From: Caulobacter sp031457805
GTDB taxonomy: Bacteria > Pseudomonadota > Alphaproteobacteria > Caulobacterales > Caulobacteraceae
NCBI RefSeq assembly: GCF_031457805.1
Contig: NZ_JAVDXI010000002.1
Coordinates: 542,915 to 606,914, forward strand
DNA length: 64,000 nucleotides
Direction: 5' to 3'
Position numbers and translations under genes: made by a program. A model generated the notes under the pieces. That model saw only the letters and a program-made list of their open reading frames with translations, had not been told where the DNA came from and made no database searches. Positions within the stretch are counted from its first letter, which is position 1. Each line of letters starts with the position of its first letter. Of this stretch, positions 27,529-34,816 are shown one piece after another.

Positions 27529-28205
27529 TACTGGATCGCCTTCGAGACGGCGCCGCTGGCCTGCTCGTCCTTGGCCGAGCTGGTCACCTCGCCCCGGCGG
27601 TACTTGCCCAGGACGGTGTCGCGGCGGCCCGCATCAGCCGGGGTCATGTCGCGCGGCCGGATCAGGTCCTCGGGATTGGCGACTTGGGCGGCGATGTTGG
27701 CGGCCATGGCGCAGCCGAAGTTCTCGTGCACCGTGTTGTCGCGCGTCGCCGCGAGGTTCTCCCAGCGCTGACCGCACTTGATCGGTTGGGCTTCATAGCG
27801 AACAAAACCGACGCGGATCGCGCCCTCTTCCGCAGCGGCCGGATCAACGCCGACGATCCGCACGCGCGAGCCGGCGCCCAGGGCGGCCAGGCGGTCGCGG
27901 ATCTGGATGGCCATGGCGCCGGCGGTGTGCGGCGCGGTGACGACCAGTTCGCGAGCCTCGGCCTCCAGCCAGCGGGAGACCAGCGCTTCCAGAGCCGCCG
28001 ACTGGTTGGCCGACAGGCCCGAGGCGTGCGGCTTCAGCAGGATGTCGTCCGGCGCGGCGTCGACCTTGATACGGTCCATCCACTGCTGGGTTTCGGTGGC
28101 GGCCAGCTTGCTGGGGCCCTGGTCGGGCGGCGTCGAGGCGCAGGCGGCCAAGCCGAGCAGGGCGGCGCCGAAGAGGACGGACTTGACGGGAAGGCGAAGC
28201 GTCAT
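27528..28205 (-). CDS. cpaD: Pilus assembly lipoprotein CpaD
   Basis: A 225-residue lipoprotein. The signal peptide ends in the lipobox LAAC (Cys about 22). The periplasmic domain contains LVVTAPHTAGAMAIQIRDRLAALG, similar to the CpaD/OmpA-like fold, and a CGQRWENLAATRDNTVHENFGCAMAANIAAQVANPEDLIRPR tract typical of the family, read here in several pieces. It probably stabilises the CpaC secretin at the outer membrane. It starts 9 bases after cpaC ends. Confidence 0.92.
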   Translation of the reverse strand: MTLRLPVKSVLFGAALLGLAACASTPPDQGPSKLAATETQQWMDRIKVDAAPDDILLKPHASGLSANQSAALEALVSRWLEAEARELVVTAPHTAGAMAIQIRDRLAALGAGSRVRIVGVDPAAAEEGAIRVGFVRYEAQPIKCGQRWENLAATRDNTVHENFGCAMAANIAAQVANPEDLIRPRDMTPADAGRRDTVLGKYRRGEVTSSAKDEQASGAVSKAIQ

Positions 28206-28214
28206 GGCGGCGTC

Positions 28215-29870
28215 CTACTCGATCACATAGCCAACGGGGCCCTGGTAGGCGCGCCCCGCATTGGCGCCGGCCGGCGCCTTGACCACCTTGTTCAACCGTC
28301 CCAGCAGCACCGTGCTCATGTCGCCAGCGAAGCGCAGCCCGTCGGCCGGCGTCTGCAGGTTCTGAGGCTTGGTGGGGTCGATGATGTAGGGGGTGATGAT
28401 GACAACCAGTTCGGTCTGGTTGTTCAGGAAGTCACGCGACCGGAACAGCGAGCCCAGGATCGGCATGCTGGTCATGCCCGGCAGCGAGTCGATCGTCTCC
28501 TTGGTGGTCTGCTGCAGCAGGCCCGCCAGCATCAGCGACCCGCCCGAGGGCAGCTCGACCGTGCTTTCGACGCGCCGCACCGACAGGCCTGGAACGGTCA
28601 GGGCGGTGTTGGTGCCCGCGCTCAGGGTGAAGGCCCCCAGGCTGGTCAGCTCCGACACCTCGGTCGACAGCTTCAGCGAGATACGCCCGCCCGACAGCAC
28701 CACCGGCGTGTAGCCAAGCCCGACGCCATAGGGCTTGAACTCGATCGTCACCTTGCCGCTCTGGTCGCTGCCCGTCGGGACAGGGAACTCGCCGCCGACC
28801 AGGAAGTGACCGGCCTCGCCCGAGACCGCCGCCAGGTTCGGCTCGGCCAGGGTGCGCACCAGACCCACGCGCTCGAACGCCTGGATCATGCCCTTGGCCG
28901 AGTTCAGGCCCGCGCTGCCGGCGGTGTTCTGGATCGTGGCGATGTCGCTCTCGCGATCCACCGCCGGAAGGTCGTAGGCGTCGGTGATGGGGTTGTACCG
29001 CATCACCTGCGGCTGCTTTGTGGTGTCGGCCTTGTAGCCGCCCGTCACGCCGCCCAGCAGGCTGCCGTTGACGCCGTAGCTGGGCGCCATGCCGAAGGTG
29101 TACTGGGTCTCGCCCAGCTGGCCGATGACGGCGTTCAGGTCGACGCCCAGCTGCTTGATGACGTTGCGCTGCACCTCGACGATGCGGACCTGCAGCATCA
29201 CCTGGTCCTTGCCCGCGACGCTGATCATGTTCAGCACCTTGTCCGCCGACCCCACGAACTGGGCGGCGATCCGGCCGGCGCCCTCGGCTTCCGCAGCGCT
29301 GCGGACCACGCCGCTGAGCACCACGCTGTCGCGGATCGGCGAGACGGTGATCTTGGCCTCGGGCATGATCTTGCCCAGCGTGGCGGCCAGCTGGTCGACC
29401 GGCTGGCTGACCCGGATGCTCAGCGACAGGATCCGGCGGCCGGCCGCGTCGAAGAAGGCCGCGTCGGTCGTGCCTTCGGCCAGGCCGACGATGTAGATGC
29501 GGCGCTTGTCGCGCAGCACGGCGTCGGCGATCTGCGGATTGGTGACCAGCAGGTCTCGGACCTCGCTGGGCAGCTCGACGATGGCCGACTTGCCCTTGGC
29601 CAGCTCCAGGGTGGCGGCGGTCTGGTCGGCGGTCATGACGATGCGCGCAACCTGATCCTCGGCGCGCATCATCACCGGCGCGGGCGGCGCGACGGGCGCG
29701 CGGGTGACACGCGCGGGCGGCCGATAGGTGTGCGATCCGCCGATGGGGCCATCGGCGAAGACCGGCGCGGCCGGCGCCAGGGCCAGCAGGCCGGCGGCGG
29801 AGACCGTCAAGAAACGACGCGAAGCGGACATGGGAGCTTTCACGAGAGAAGCGATCACCGGGCGGCTCAT
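28215..29870 (-). CDS. cpaC: Tad pilus outer-membrane secretin CpaC (RcpA)
   Basis: A 551-residue secretin. The signal peptide ends near FADG, and an N-terminal pilus-assembly domain (KSAIVELPSEVRDLLVTNPQIADAV) follows. After it come a BON-like segment (AKITVSPIRDSVVLSGVVRSAAEAE) and the secretin barrel with VGGEFPVP and SMPILGSLFRSRDF..TELVVIITPYII. It forms the outer-membrane gate through which the pilus passes. The ATG at 29870 overlaps the cpaB stop; another ATG at 29831 would give a shorter signal peptide. Confidence 0.94.
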   Translation of the reverse strand: MSRPVIASLVKAPMSASRRFLTVSAAGLLALAPAAPVFADGPIGGSHTYRPPARVTRAPVAPPAPVMMRAEDQVARIVMTADQTAATLELAKGKSAIVELPSEVRDLLVTNPQIADAVLRDKRRIYIVGLAEGTTDAAFFDAAGRRILSLSIRVSQPVDQLAATLGKIMPEAKITVSPIRDSVVLSGVVRSAAEAEGAGRIAAQFVGSADKVLNMISVAGKDQVMLQVRIVEVQRNVIKQLGVDLNAVIGQLGETQYTFGMAPSYGVNGSLLGGVTGGYKADTTKQPQVMRYNPITDAYDLPAVDRESDIATIQNTAGSAGLNSAKGMIQAFERVGLVRTLAEPNLAAVSGEAGHFLVGGEFPVPTGSDQSGKVTIEFKPYGVGLGYTPVVLSGGRISLKLSTEVSELTSLGAFTLSAGTNTALTVPGLSVRRVESTVELPSGGSLMLAGLLQQTTKETIDSLPGMTSMPILGSLFRSRDFLNNQTELVVIITPYIIDPTKPQNLQTPADGLRFAGDMSTVLLGRLNKVVKAPAGANAGRAYQGPVGYVIE

Positions 29871-30760
29871 GGGCGCACCGCCACGCTGGTGGTCTGGCCG
29901 CCGCGATTGATGCGGACGGTCGAGTCGTCGCCGGCGACCGGTCGGGTCACGCCCGACGGACCGCCCATGTCGGTATAGGCGCGCAGGGCCAGGGTGATCG
30001 GGCCGCCGGCCTTGGCGCGGGCCAGGGTCTCGGCCTCGACGGGACCGACCTCGAGGGTGGCGGTGGCCGCCACGATCGACTTGGCGTCCTTCTCGGCGGC
30101 CGTGGCCTGGTCGAGGGCCAGGACGCGAATGTTCTGCAGCACGGTTTCGGCGATCATCACCTTGCCGCCTGCTTCGCCGGCGGCGGGCGCGTCGCGGGTC
30201 GACAGCACGTCGACACGGTCGCCGGGCAGAATGAAGCCGCCGACGGCGGTGTCGGACGTCACAGACACCGACATGGCGCGCTTGCCGGGGGTCAGGACCA
30301 CGGAGAGGTAGCCGCCCTCGCCGCCCCGCACGATCTTGCGGGGGGTGATGGGCTCGCCGACCAGGATCGGGTCGCGGACGATCGCGCCCTCGACCACCTT
30401 GGCCGGATCGCCGCCGATCATCTGGTCGGCGGTGGCGGCGACGGCCGCCTTGGCCGCCTCGACCTTGCCGTCTGGCGAGGCGGGCGCGGCGCCATTGGTG
30501 ATGAAGGCGGCGTTGATCGAATCACTGGGCCAGGCCTGCCAGCCCACATCGGTGGCGACCAGGCGCGTGCCGACGGGCAGGTCGCGCTTGGCGACCAGGA
30601 CCTGGGTCATGGGCTTGCCCTGCGCAGCGGGCGCGCCCGGGCCCTCGACCAGTCCGGTCGGCTTGGCCGGCGCGCCGCCCAGGGCGCGCTGCAGCACCAC
30701 GGCCAGGCCGATGGCGGACACCGCGGCGATCAGGACGATCAATAGGCGAACGGGGCTCAT
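29867..30760 (-). CDS. cpaB: Pilus assembly protein CpaB (RcpC)
   Basis: A 297-residue periplasmic protein with a single N-terminal helix (about 4-24). A SAF domain follows (QVLVAKRDLPVGTRLVATDVGWQAWP, about 50-75), then the RcpC core with MSVSVTSDTAVGGFILPGDRVDVL and a Gly-rich tail. It is thought to link the secretin to the inner-membrane parts. A candidate CtrA box lies about 107 bases upstream, suggesting that an operon promoter exists between cpaA and cpaB. Confidence 0.92.
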   Translation of the reverse strand: MSPVRLLIVLIAAVSAIGLAVVLQRALGGAPAKPTGLVEGPGAPAAQGKPMTQVLVAKRDLPVGTRLVATDVGWQAWPSDSINAAFITNGAAPASPDGKVEAAKAAVAATADQMIGGDPAKVVEGAIVRDPILVGEPITPRKIVRGGEGGYLSVVLTPGKRAMSVSVTSDTAVGGFILPGDRVDVLSTRDAPAAGEAGGKVMIAETVLQNIRVLALDQATAAEKDAKSIVAATATLEVGPVEAETLARAKAGGPITLALRAYTDMGGPSGVTRPVAGDDSTVRINRGGQTTSVAVRP

Positions 30761-30866
30761 GAGCAGGCTGGAACTCTAGGGTGAGCCGCACGGCCGCCGG
30801 TCCGGCGAGCGCGCACGATTCGTCAGTCAGCCTTTCTGGCCACGCTCCATGGTGGCCGGCACATGG

Positions 30867-30881
30867 TTAACGCCCGCTAAA
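30867..30881 (-). promoter_or_regulatory. Candidate CtrA box upstream of cpaB
   Basis: TTAA, seven bases, then TAAA: one mismatch from the CtrA consensus TTAA-N7-TTAA. It sits in the 188-base gap between cpaA and cpaB and has the same form as the box upstream of pilA. Confidence 0.45.
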
Positions 30882-30949
30882 AGTTTTGCTTGGGGAGTCG
30901 ATCGATCGCGCGACAGGCTGTCACGCCAGGAGTCAGCTTTGAGCGCGGC

Positions 30950-31462
30950 TCAACCCAGGATTCCCTGGGCCAGAGCCCCTTGCGGGAAGGCCGCCAAGGC
31001 GCCGACGGCGATGGCCACGCCATAGGGCAGGTCCCCGCCCGTCGTCCCCAATTTGCGCAGCCAGGCGGGTCCGCCCGCCACGGCCGGGGCCAGCCAGCCC
31101 GAGCGCAGCGCCAGGATGGCGAACGTCAAGGCTCCGCCTGCGAGGCCCGTATAGAGCATGAACGGCAAGGCCGCCGGCCAGCCCAGCCACAGGGCGCAGA
31201 CGGCGAACAGCTTGCCGTCGCCGCCGCCGATCCAGCCGGCGGCGAACATTCCCATGCCCAGCACCAGCGCGCCGAGACCCACGGCCAGGCACAGGCCGAT
31301 CTGCGCGAGCGGCGCACCGCTGACCATAGCGGCGGGAACAAAGGCGGCGATCAGGGCCAGCGAGATCCAGTTGGGGATCGTGTAGCTCGTCAGGTCCTTC
31401 AGCGCCCCGACAATGGCCAGGGCCGGAAAGACCAGTAGCAGCGGGATCTGGAGAGCCTGCAT
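30950..31462 (-). CDS. cpaA: Prepilin peptidase CpaA (TadV)
   Basis: A 170-residue inner-membrane aspartic peptidase with about five helices. The catalytic Asp pair is in LKDLTSYTIPNW (about 26) and in GGGDGKLFA (about 80), the type IV prepilin peptidase signature. It lacks the N-methylation domain, as Flp peptidases do. It would cleave the short PilA leader after Gly. The ATG at 31462 was chosen over upstream starts because the first helix begins right there; no strong ribosome-binding site is visible. Confidence 0.9.
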   Translation of the reverse strand: MQALQIPLLLVFPALAIVGALKDLTSYTIPNWISLALIAAFVPAAMVSGAPLAQIGLCLAVGLGALVLGMGMFAAGWIGGGDGKLFAVCALWLGWPAALPFMLYTGLAGGALTFAILALRSGWLAPAVAGGPAWLRKLGTTGGDLPYGVAIAVGALAAFPQGALAQGILG

Positions 31463-31536
31463 GGAGACGGTGGGCCTTGTTGCGTTCACCCCCATTCTGG
31501 GGTCGCACCCGTGAAGCAATGGTTTCCCGCAGGACG

Positions 31537-31568
31537 TAAAAAAGGCCGCGACGCCTGGCGTCGCGGCC
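31537..31568 (-). terminator. Intrinsic terminator of the second pilA gene
   Basis: A perfect 12-base-pair stem (GGCCGCGACGCC/GGCGTCGCGGCC) has a tiny loop and is followed on the minus strand by TTTTTT. It lies 28 bases after the stop codon of the second pilin gene, separating it from cpaA. Confidence 0.93.
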
Positions 31569-31595
31569 CGTGTTTTCGAGGCGTGTCGAGCGCCG

Positions 31596-31775
31596 TTAGG
31601 TGCCCGCAGCGGTCGAGACCGCGGTGCCGGCCTTCGTGAAGGCGAGGTTCAACTTGTCGCCAAGCGTCGTAACGGCGGTCACGATCACCACGGCGATCAG
31701 GGCGACGATCAGCCCGTACTCGATGGCGGTGGCGCCGGACTCGTCTTGAATAAAGGCTTTCAGCAGGCGCGTCAT
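31596..31775 (-). CDS. Second Flp pilin gene, pilA paralogue
   Basis: A 59-residue pilin below the usual ORF-size cutoff. Leader MTRLLKAFIQDESG is followed by ATAIEYGLIVALIAVVIV, with Glu+5 and Tyr+6 after the cleavage Gly, the Flp signature. From residue 14 on it differs from the neighbouring PilA at only one position in the mature part (Asp for Thr near residue 40); the leader differs more. It has its own terminator and a leader of about 125 bases after the first pilA terminator, with a weak CtrA-like site (31851-31865). It is a recent tandem duplicate. Confidence 0.92.
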   Translation of the reverse strand: MTRLLKAFIQDESGATAIEYGLIVALIAVVIVTAVTTLGDKLNLAFTKAGTAVSTAAGT

Positions 31776-31900
31776 GAACGCAGTCTCCGAGATGAAACAG
31801 ACAGTCTGGAGCTTAAGATCCAGCCATGAAGTCTTGGTGTGGCTTGATGGTTAAATCGCGGGAAACCAACCGCGCAGAGCGGATCAGGCCTGGTCCGGAA

Positions 31901-31933
31901 TAAAGAAAAGGGCCGAGGCAGGAGCCTCGACCC
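31901..31933 (-). terminator. Intrinsic terminator of pilA
   Basis: The GGGTCGAGGC stem pairs with GCCTCGGCCC across a four-base loop and is followed on the minus strand by TTTTCTTTA. It ends the first pilA transcript before the second pilin gene. Confidence 0.88.
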
Positions 31934-31961
31934 TCTTCTTTTCGAGCGTGACGCGGGTGGC

Positions 31962-32141
31962 TTAGGTGCCAGCCGCCGTCGACACCGCGGTGCCGGCCTT
32001 CGTGAAGGCGAGGTTCAGCTTGGTGCCGAGGGTCGTGACGGCGGTCACGATGACAACGGCGATCAGGGCGACGATCAGGCCGTATTCGATGGCCGTGGCG
32101 CCCGATTCATCCTTCAGGAAGCGAGTGACGAACTTGGTCAT
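31962..32141 (-). CDS. pilA: Type IVb (Flp) major pilin PilA
   Basis: A 59-residue prepilin: leader MTKFVTRFLKDESG, then ATAIEYGLIVALIAVVIVTA with the Glu/Tyr pair required for processing and assembly. The leader and helix match my memory of Caulobacter PilA almost exactly. CpaA should cleave after the Gly to release a 45-residue subunit that polymerises into the polar pilus used for surface sensing and phage attachment. AGGAG lies 8 bases before the ATG. A CtrA-like box lies about 96 bases upstream. Confidence 0.96.
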   Translation of the reverse strand: MTKFVTRFLKDESGATAIEYGLIVALIAVVIVTAVTTLGTKLNLAFTKAGTAVSTAAGT

Positions 32142-32458
32142 GACTTGGTCTCCTAAACCAGAGCTAGTTGATTTGAGGCTCTCAAGCCGTTCGACTTGCT
32201 CACCCCCGAAAACACGATCAATTTCGCCGACTGCACTTAATGGCCAGTAAACAGCGAATAGTTTCCGGCGATTTTCTTTTGGTTTATTTGTATTTACCGT
32301 TATTTGTTCTTAACCATGCACGCCGCGAGCGCGGCCAAGCCCTTTTGATTCAAGGACTTTCTCAAGCGACGCTTGGCCGCACGTTCGGGAATTTTAGTCT
32401 TTTGTTGACCAATAAAAATGATCTTGGGGCTCGTTCGGATCCGGGATCGGAAACCCTC
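32142..32458. other. Divergent control region between pilA and the secretin-domain gene
   Basis: No gene is seen in these 317 bases. The middle (32237-32300) is clearly AT-rich against the genome background. It contains TTAA-N7-TAAA at 32237-32251, one mismatch from the CtrA consensus and placed about 96 bases before the pilA start. Promoters for both directions must lie here. A sigma-54-like TGG...TGC pair nearby has the wrong spacing. Confidence 0.6.
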
Positions 32459-32884
32459 ATGCGTCGTCTCGCCCTCGTCATCGCCGCCCTCGCGACCCTT
32501 TCGGGGACCTCTGCGTGGGCTCAGGCCCTGCCGGTCGAGAAGGTTTCGGCGACGACCGCCCCCTCCGCCGTGTCGGTCGACCTGCCGGTCTCCGCAGGCC
32601 AGGCGTCCTATGTGAGCCTCACGGGTCCCGTTCGCGACATCGTGGTCGGCGATCCCAGCATCGCCGATGTCAGCGTCGTCAACGATCGCACCCTGGTGGT
32701 GCTGGGCAAGCGCCCCGGCGTAACCAGCCTGCTGGCCTTCGGCGCCGGCGGCCGCGCCCTCGCTGATCGCCAGGTGGTGGTCTCCGAGAACGGCGGCGGC
32801 GGCGTCACCGTCTATCGCGGAGCCACGGCCAGCAACTACGCGTGCGCCTCCCAGTGCACGCGCCTGAGCCAGGGAACGCCGTAG
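32459..32884 (+). CDS. Secreted pilus-assembly N-domain protein (secretin N-terminal domain only)
   Basis: A 141-residue exported protein. The signal peptide ends at WAQA (about 21). One domain (about 35-110) matches the N-terminal domain found in CpaC-type secretins: VDLPVSAGQASYVSLTGPVRDIVVGDPSIADVSVVNDRTLVVLGK is its core, read in parts. A short Cys-containing tail (YACASQCTR) follows. It has no barrel domain. Divergent from pilA and upstream of the TadE-like genes, it probably assists the secretin or pilus base. The ATG at 32459 was chosen because the signal peptide starts there. Confidence 0.82.
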   Translation: MRRLALVIAALATLSGTSAWAQALPVEKVSATTAPSAVSVDLPVSAGQASYVSLTGPVRDIVVGDPSIADVSVVNDRTLVVLGKRPGVTSLLAFGAGGRALADRQVVVSENGGGGVTVYRGATASNYACASQCTRLSQGTP

Positions 32885-32903
32885 GCCCTCACATACGCGC
32901 GCG

Positions 32904-32922
32904 TCCTAACCTGTAGTTAGGA
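32904..32922. promoter_or_regulatory. Perfect palindrome upstream of the TadE-like genes
   Basis: TCCTAAC-CTGTA-GTTAGGA, two seven-base arms around a five-base centre, lies 43 bases before the first pseudopilin ATG and 20 bases after the preceding stop. It could be an operator or a weak hairpin. No T run follows. Confidence 0.4.
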
Positions 32923-32964
32923 TCGTTCCGCTAGCTTGCCGGTGAAAGCAGGATTGCTCGCCGC

Positions 32965-33516
32965 ATGGCCCCACGCTCTCTTCTCGCCCGCGCACGTCTC
33001 CGGCTGGCCCGCTCGGCCGGCCGCTTCGCGCGCGCCGACGAAGGCGCGACGGCCGTCGAGTTCGCCCTCGTGGCCATCCCCTTCCTGATGCTGCTGTTCG
33101 CGATCATCGAGCTGGGCCTGGTCTTCCTGGTCTCCATCACGCTCGAGAACGCCGTGATCGACGCGGGCCGCACCATCCGCACCGGACAGGTCCAGACCGC
33201 CGGCACGGGCGCGACGGCGTTCAAAACCGCTGTCTGCGACCGCATGAGCTGGCTGGGCTCCAAGTGTTCGACCGCGCTGCAGGTCGATGTGAGCACCTTC
33301 ACCGACTACTCGACGGGCAAGACCACGGCTGTGAACACCACGGTGCCGACCACGATGAACTGGAACCCCGGCGCCTCGGGCTCCATCGTTCTGATCCGCG
33401 CCTACTACACCTGGCCCCTGATCACGCCGATGATGAACACCGGACTGCAGAGCTCGAACGGCAACCGGATCATCTACGCCGCTACCTCGTTCACCAACGA
33501 GCCGTACGAGCAATGA
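32965..33516 (+). CDS. TadE-like pseudopilin (first of two)
   Basis: A 183-residue protein. A basic leader of about 28 residues ends in DEG, followed by ATAVEFALVAIPFLMLLFAIIELGLVF, the hydrophobic TadE helix with Glu+5. The globular domain (about 60-183) contains two Cys residues (VCDRMSWLGSKC) that may form a disulfide. TadE/TadF pseudopilins are processed by the prepilin peptidase and help initiate or stabilise Flp pili. Its stop overlaps the start of the next gene. It probably corresponds to one of the Caulobacter cpaJ/cpaK pair. Confidence 0.85.
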   Translation: MAPRSLLARARLRLARSAGRFARADEGATAVEFALVAIPFLMLLFAIIELGLVFLVSITLENAVIDAGRTIRTGQVQTAGTGATAFKTAVCDRMSWLGSKCSTALQVDVSTFTDYSTGKTTAVNTTVPTTMNWNPGASGSIVLIRAYYTWPLITPMMNTGLQSSNGNRIIYAATSFTNEPYEQ

Positions 33517-34064
33517 GCCGTCGCCGCCCCCTCTCTGGCTTCTGGCGCGACAAGCGCGGCGTCTCCGCCGTCGAGTTCGCCCTGATCGCGCCCGTGATGA
33601 TCATCATGTACTGCGGCCTCGCCGAGGTGACCCAGGCGATGATGGCCCAGCGGCGGCTCTCGAACATCGCCTCGCAGATCGGCGACCTGGTGGCCCAGAG
33701 CAGCCAGACCGGCCCCACCAAGATGACCGATGTCTTCACGATTGGCTCGATCATCATGGCGCCCTTCCCCACCAGCGCGCTGAAGATGTGCGTCGCCAGC
33801 ATCACCTCGGACGCGACCGGGAAGGACACCGTCGCCTGGTCGCGGGCCTCCGCCAGCGGCATGTCCACCTGCCCCGCCCAGGGCACGGTTCTGACAGTTC
33901 CTGTGGGCGTGCTGCCCGCCAGCCAGAGCGTGATCATGGCCCGCGCCAGCTACGCCTACGCCTCGCCGATCAAGCTGGTGATGCCCCGGGATATCACCTT
34001 CCAGCGGACCTTCTATCTGCGCCCCCGCAAGGTGGACACGGTGATCTGGTCGGCCTCGAGCTAG
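33513..34064 (+). CDS. TadE/TadF-like pseudopilin (second of two)
   Basis: A 183-residue protein coupled to the previous gene by ATGA overlap. Leader MSRRRPLSGFWRDKRG precedes VSAVEFALIAPVMIIMYCGLAE, again with Glu five residues after Gly. The C-terminal domain has Cys in MCVAS and STCPAQG. Its two stop-proximal bases overlap the convergent pabC stop, so no terminator fits between them. The pseudopilin pair is separate from the main minus-strand cpa operon. Confidence 0.85.
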   Translation: MSRRRPLSGFWRDKRGVSAVEFALIAPVMIIMYCGLAEVTQAMMAQRRLSNIASQIGDLVAQSSQTGPTKMTDVFTIGSIIMAPFPTSALKMCVASITSDATGKDTVAWSRASASGMSTCPAQGTVLTVPVGVLPASQSVIMARASYAYASPIKLVMPRDITFQRTFYLRPRKVDTVIWSASS

Positions 34065-34816
34065 ATTTCGAGGATCGCGTTCAGCCGCGCCGCCAGCGCA
34101 TGCTCGGGCAGCAGGCGGTCACCGAGCCGCAACACCGGCCGTACGCCGATCAGGCTGTTGGTCAGGACCACGGCCTCGGCACGATCAAGAGCCTCGACCC
34201 CGACCGCCACCTCCTCCACAGGTTCGATCGCCAACAACCGCGCGCGGGTGATCCCCGCCAGGACGCCGCAGTCCAGGCGCGGGGTGAACAGCCGCCCGTC
34301 CGCCAGCCAGAAGAGGTTCGCCGCCGCAGCGCAGGCGATCTCGCCACGATTGTTCAGCATCACCGCCTCGTCGGCGCCGGCTGCCCGGGCCTCGGCCCGG
34401 GCCAGGACGTTGTCGAGATAGGACAGAGTCTTCAGGCGCGAGGCGGGCGAACCTTCGTTGCGACGCGTGTTCGCCACGACCAGGGTCGCGGGACCGATCA
34501 CGGGGCTTGACGGCGCGGCGGTGGCGAAGAGGCGAACAACCGGCGCGTCCGGTCGATCCAGGCCCCGCCCGCCTGAGCCGGCGGTCAGGGTCAGGCGGAT
34601 CGCGAACCGGTCTTGCGCCGGCGCGGCGGCCCGGGCCGCGCGTTCCGCCGCGTCACGATCGAACGGCAGACCCAAGACGGCGCAGCTGGTGGCCATACGA
34701 TCAAGATGCGCGGACAGATGCGCGATCACCCCATCACGGGCCAGCATCGTCTCGAACAGCCCATCGCCCAGCAGCAGGCCACGGTCGTTCAGAGGGATAG
34801 CGTCCGGCGTGGTCAT
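34061..34816 (-). CDS. pabC: Aminodeoxychorismate lyase-type class IV aminotransferase
   Basis: A 251-residue PLP fold-type IV protein. GLLLGDGLFETMLA (about 12-26) is the family start. LKTLSYLDNVLARAEARAAGADEAVMLNNRGEIACAAAANLFWL includes the catalytic Lys and the cofactor loop, read here in parts. It would split 4-amino-4-deoxychorismate into pyruvate and p-aminobenzoate for folate. The coupling to pabB (four-base overlap) supports this over a D-amino-acid or branched-chain transaminase. It is slightly short, as PabC proteins are. Confidence 0.88.
   Translation of the reverse strand: MTTPDAIPLNDRGLLLGDGLFETMLARDGVIAHLSAHLDRMATSCAVLGLPFDRDAAERAARAAAPAQDRFAIRLTLTAGSGGRGLDRPDAPVVRLFATAAPSSPVIGPATLVVANTRRNEGSPASRLKTLSYLDNVLARAEARAAGADEAVMLNNRGEIACAAAANLFWLADGRLFTPRLDCGVLAGITRARLLAIEPVEEVAVGVEALDRAEAVVLTNSLIGVRPVLRLGDRLLPEHALAARLNAILEI

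Noticed and set aside
32225..32260. Sigma-54 promoter for pilA
   Set aside because: The TGG...TGC words on the minus strand are one base short of the required GG-N10-GC spacing.
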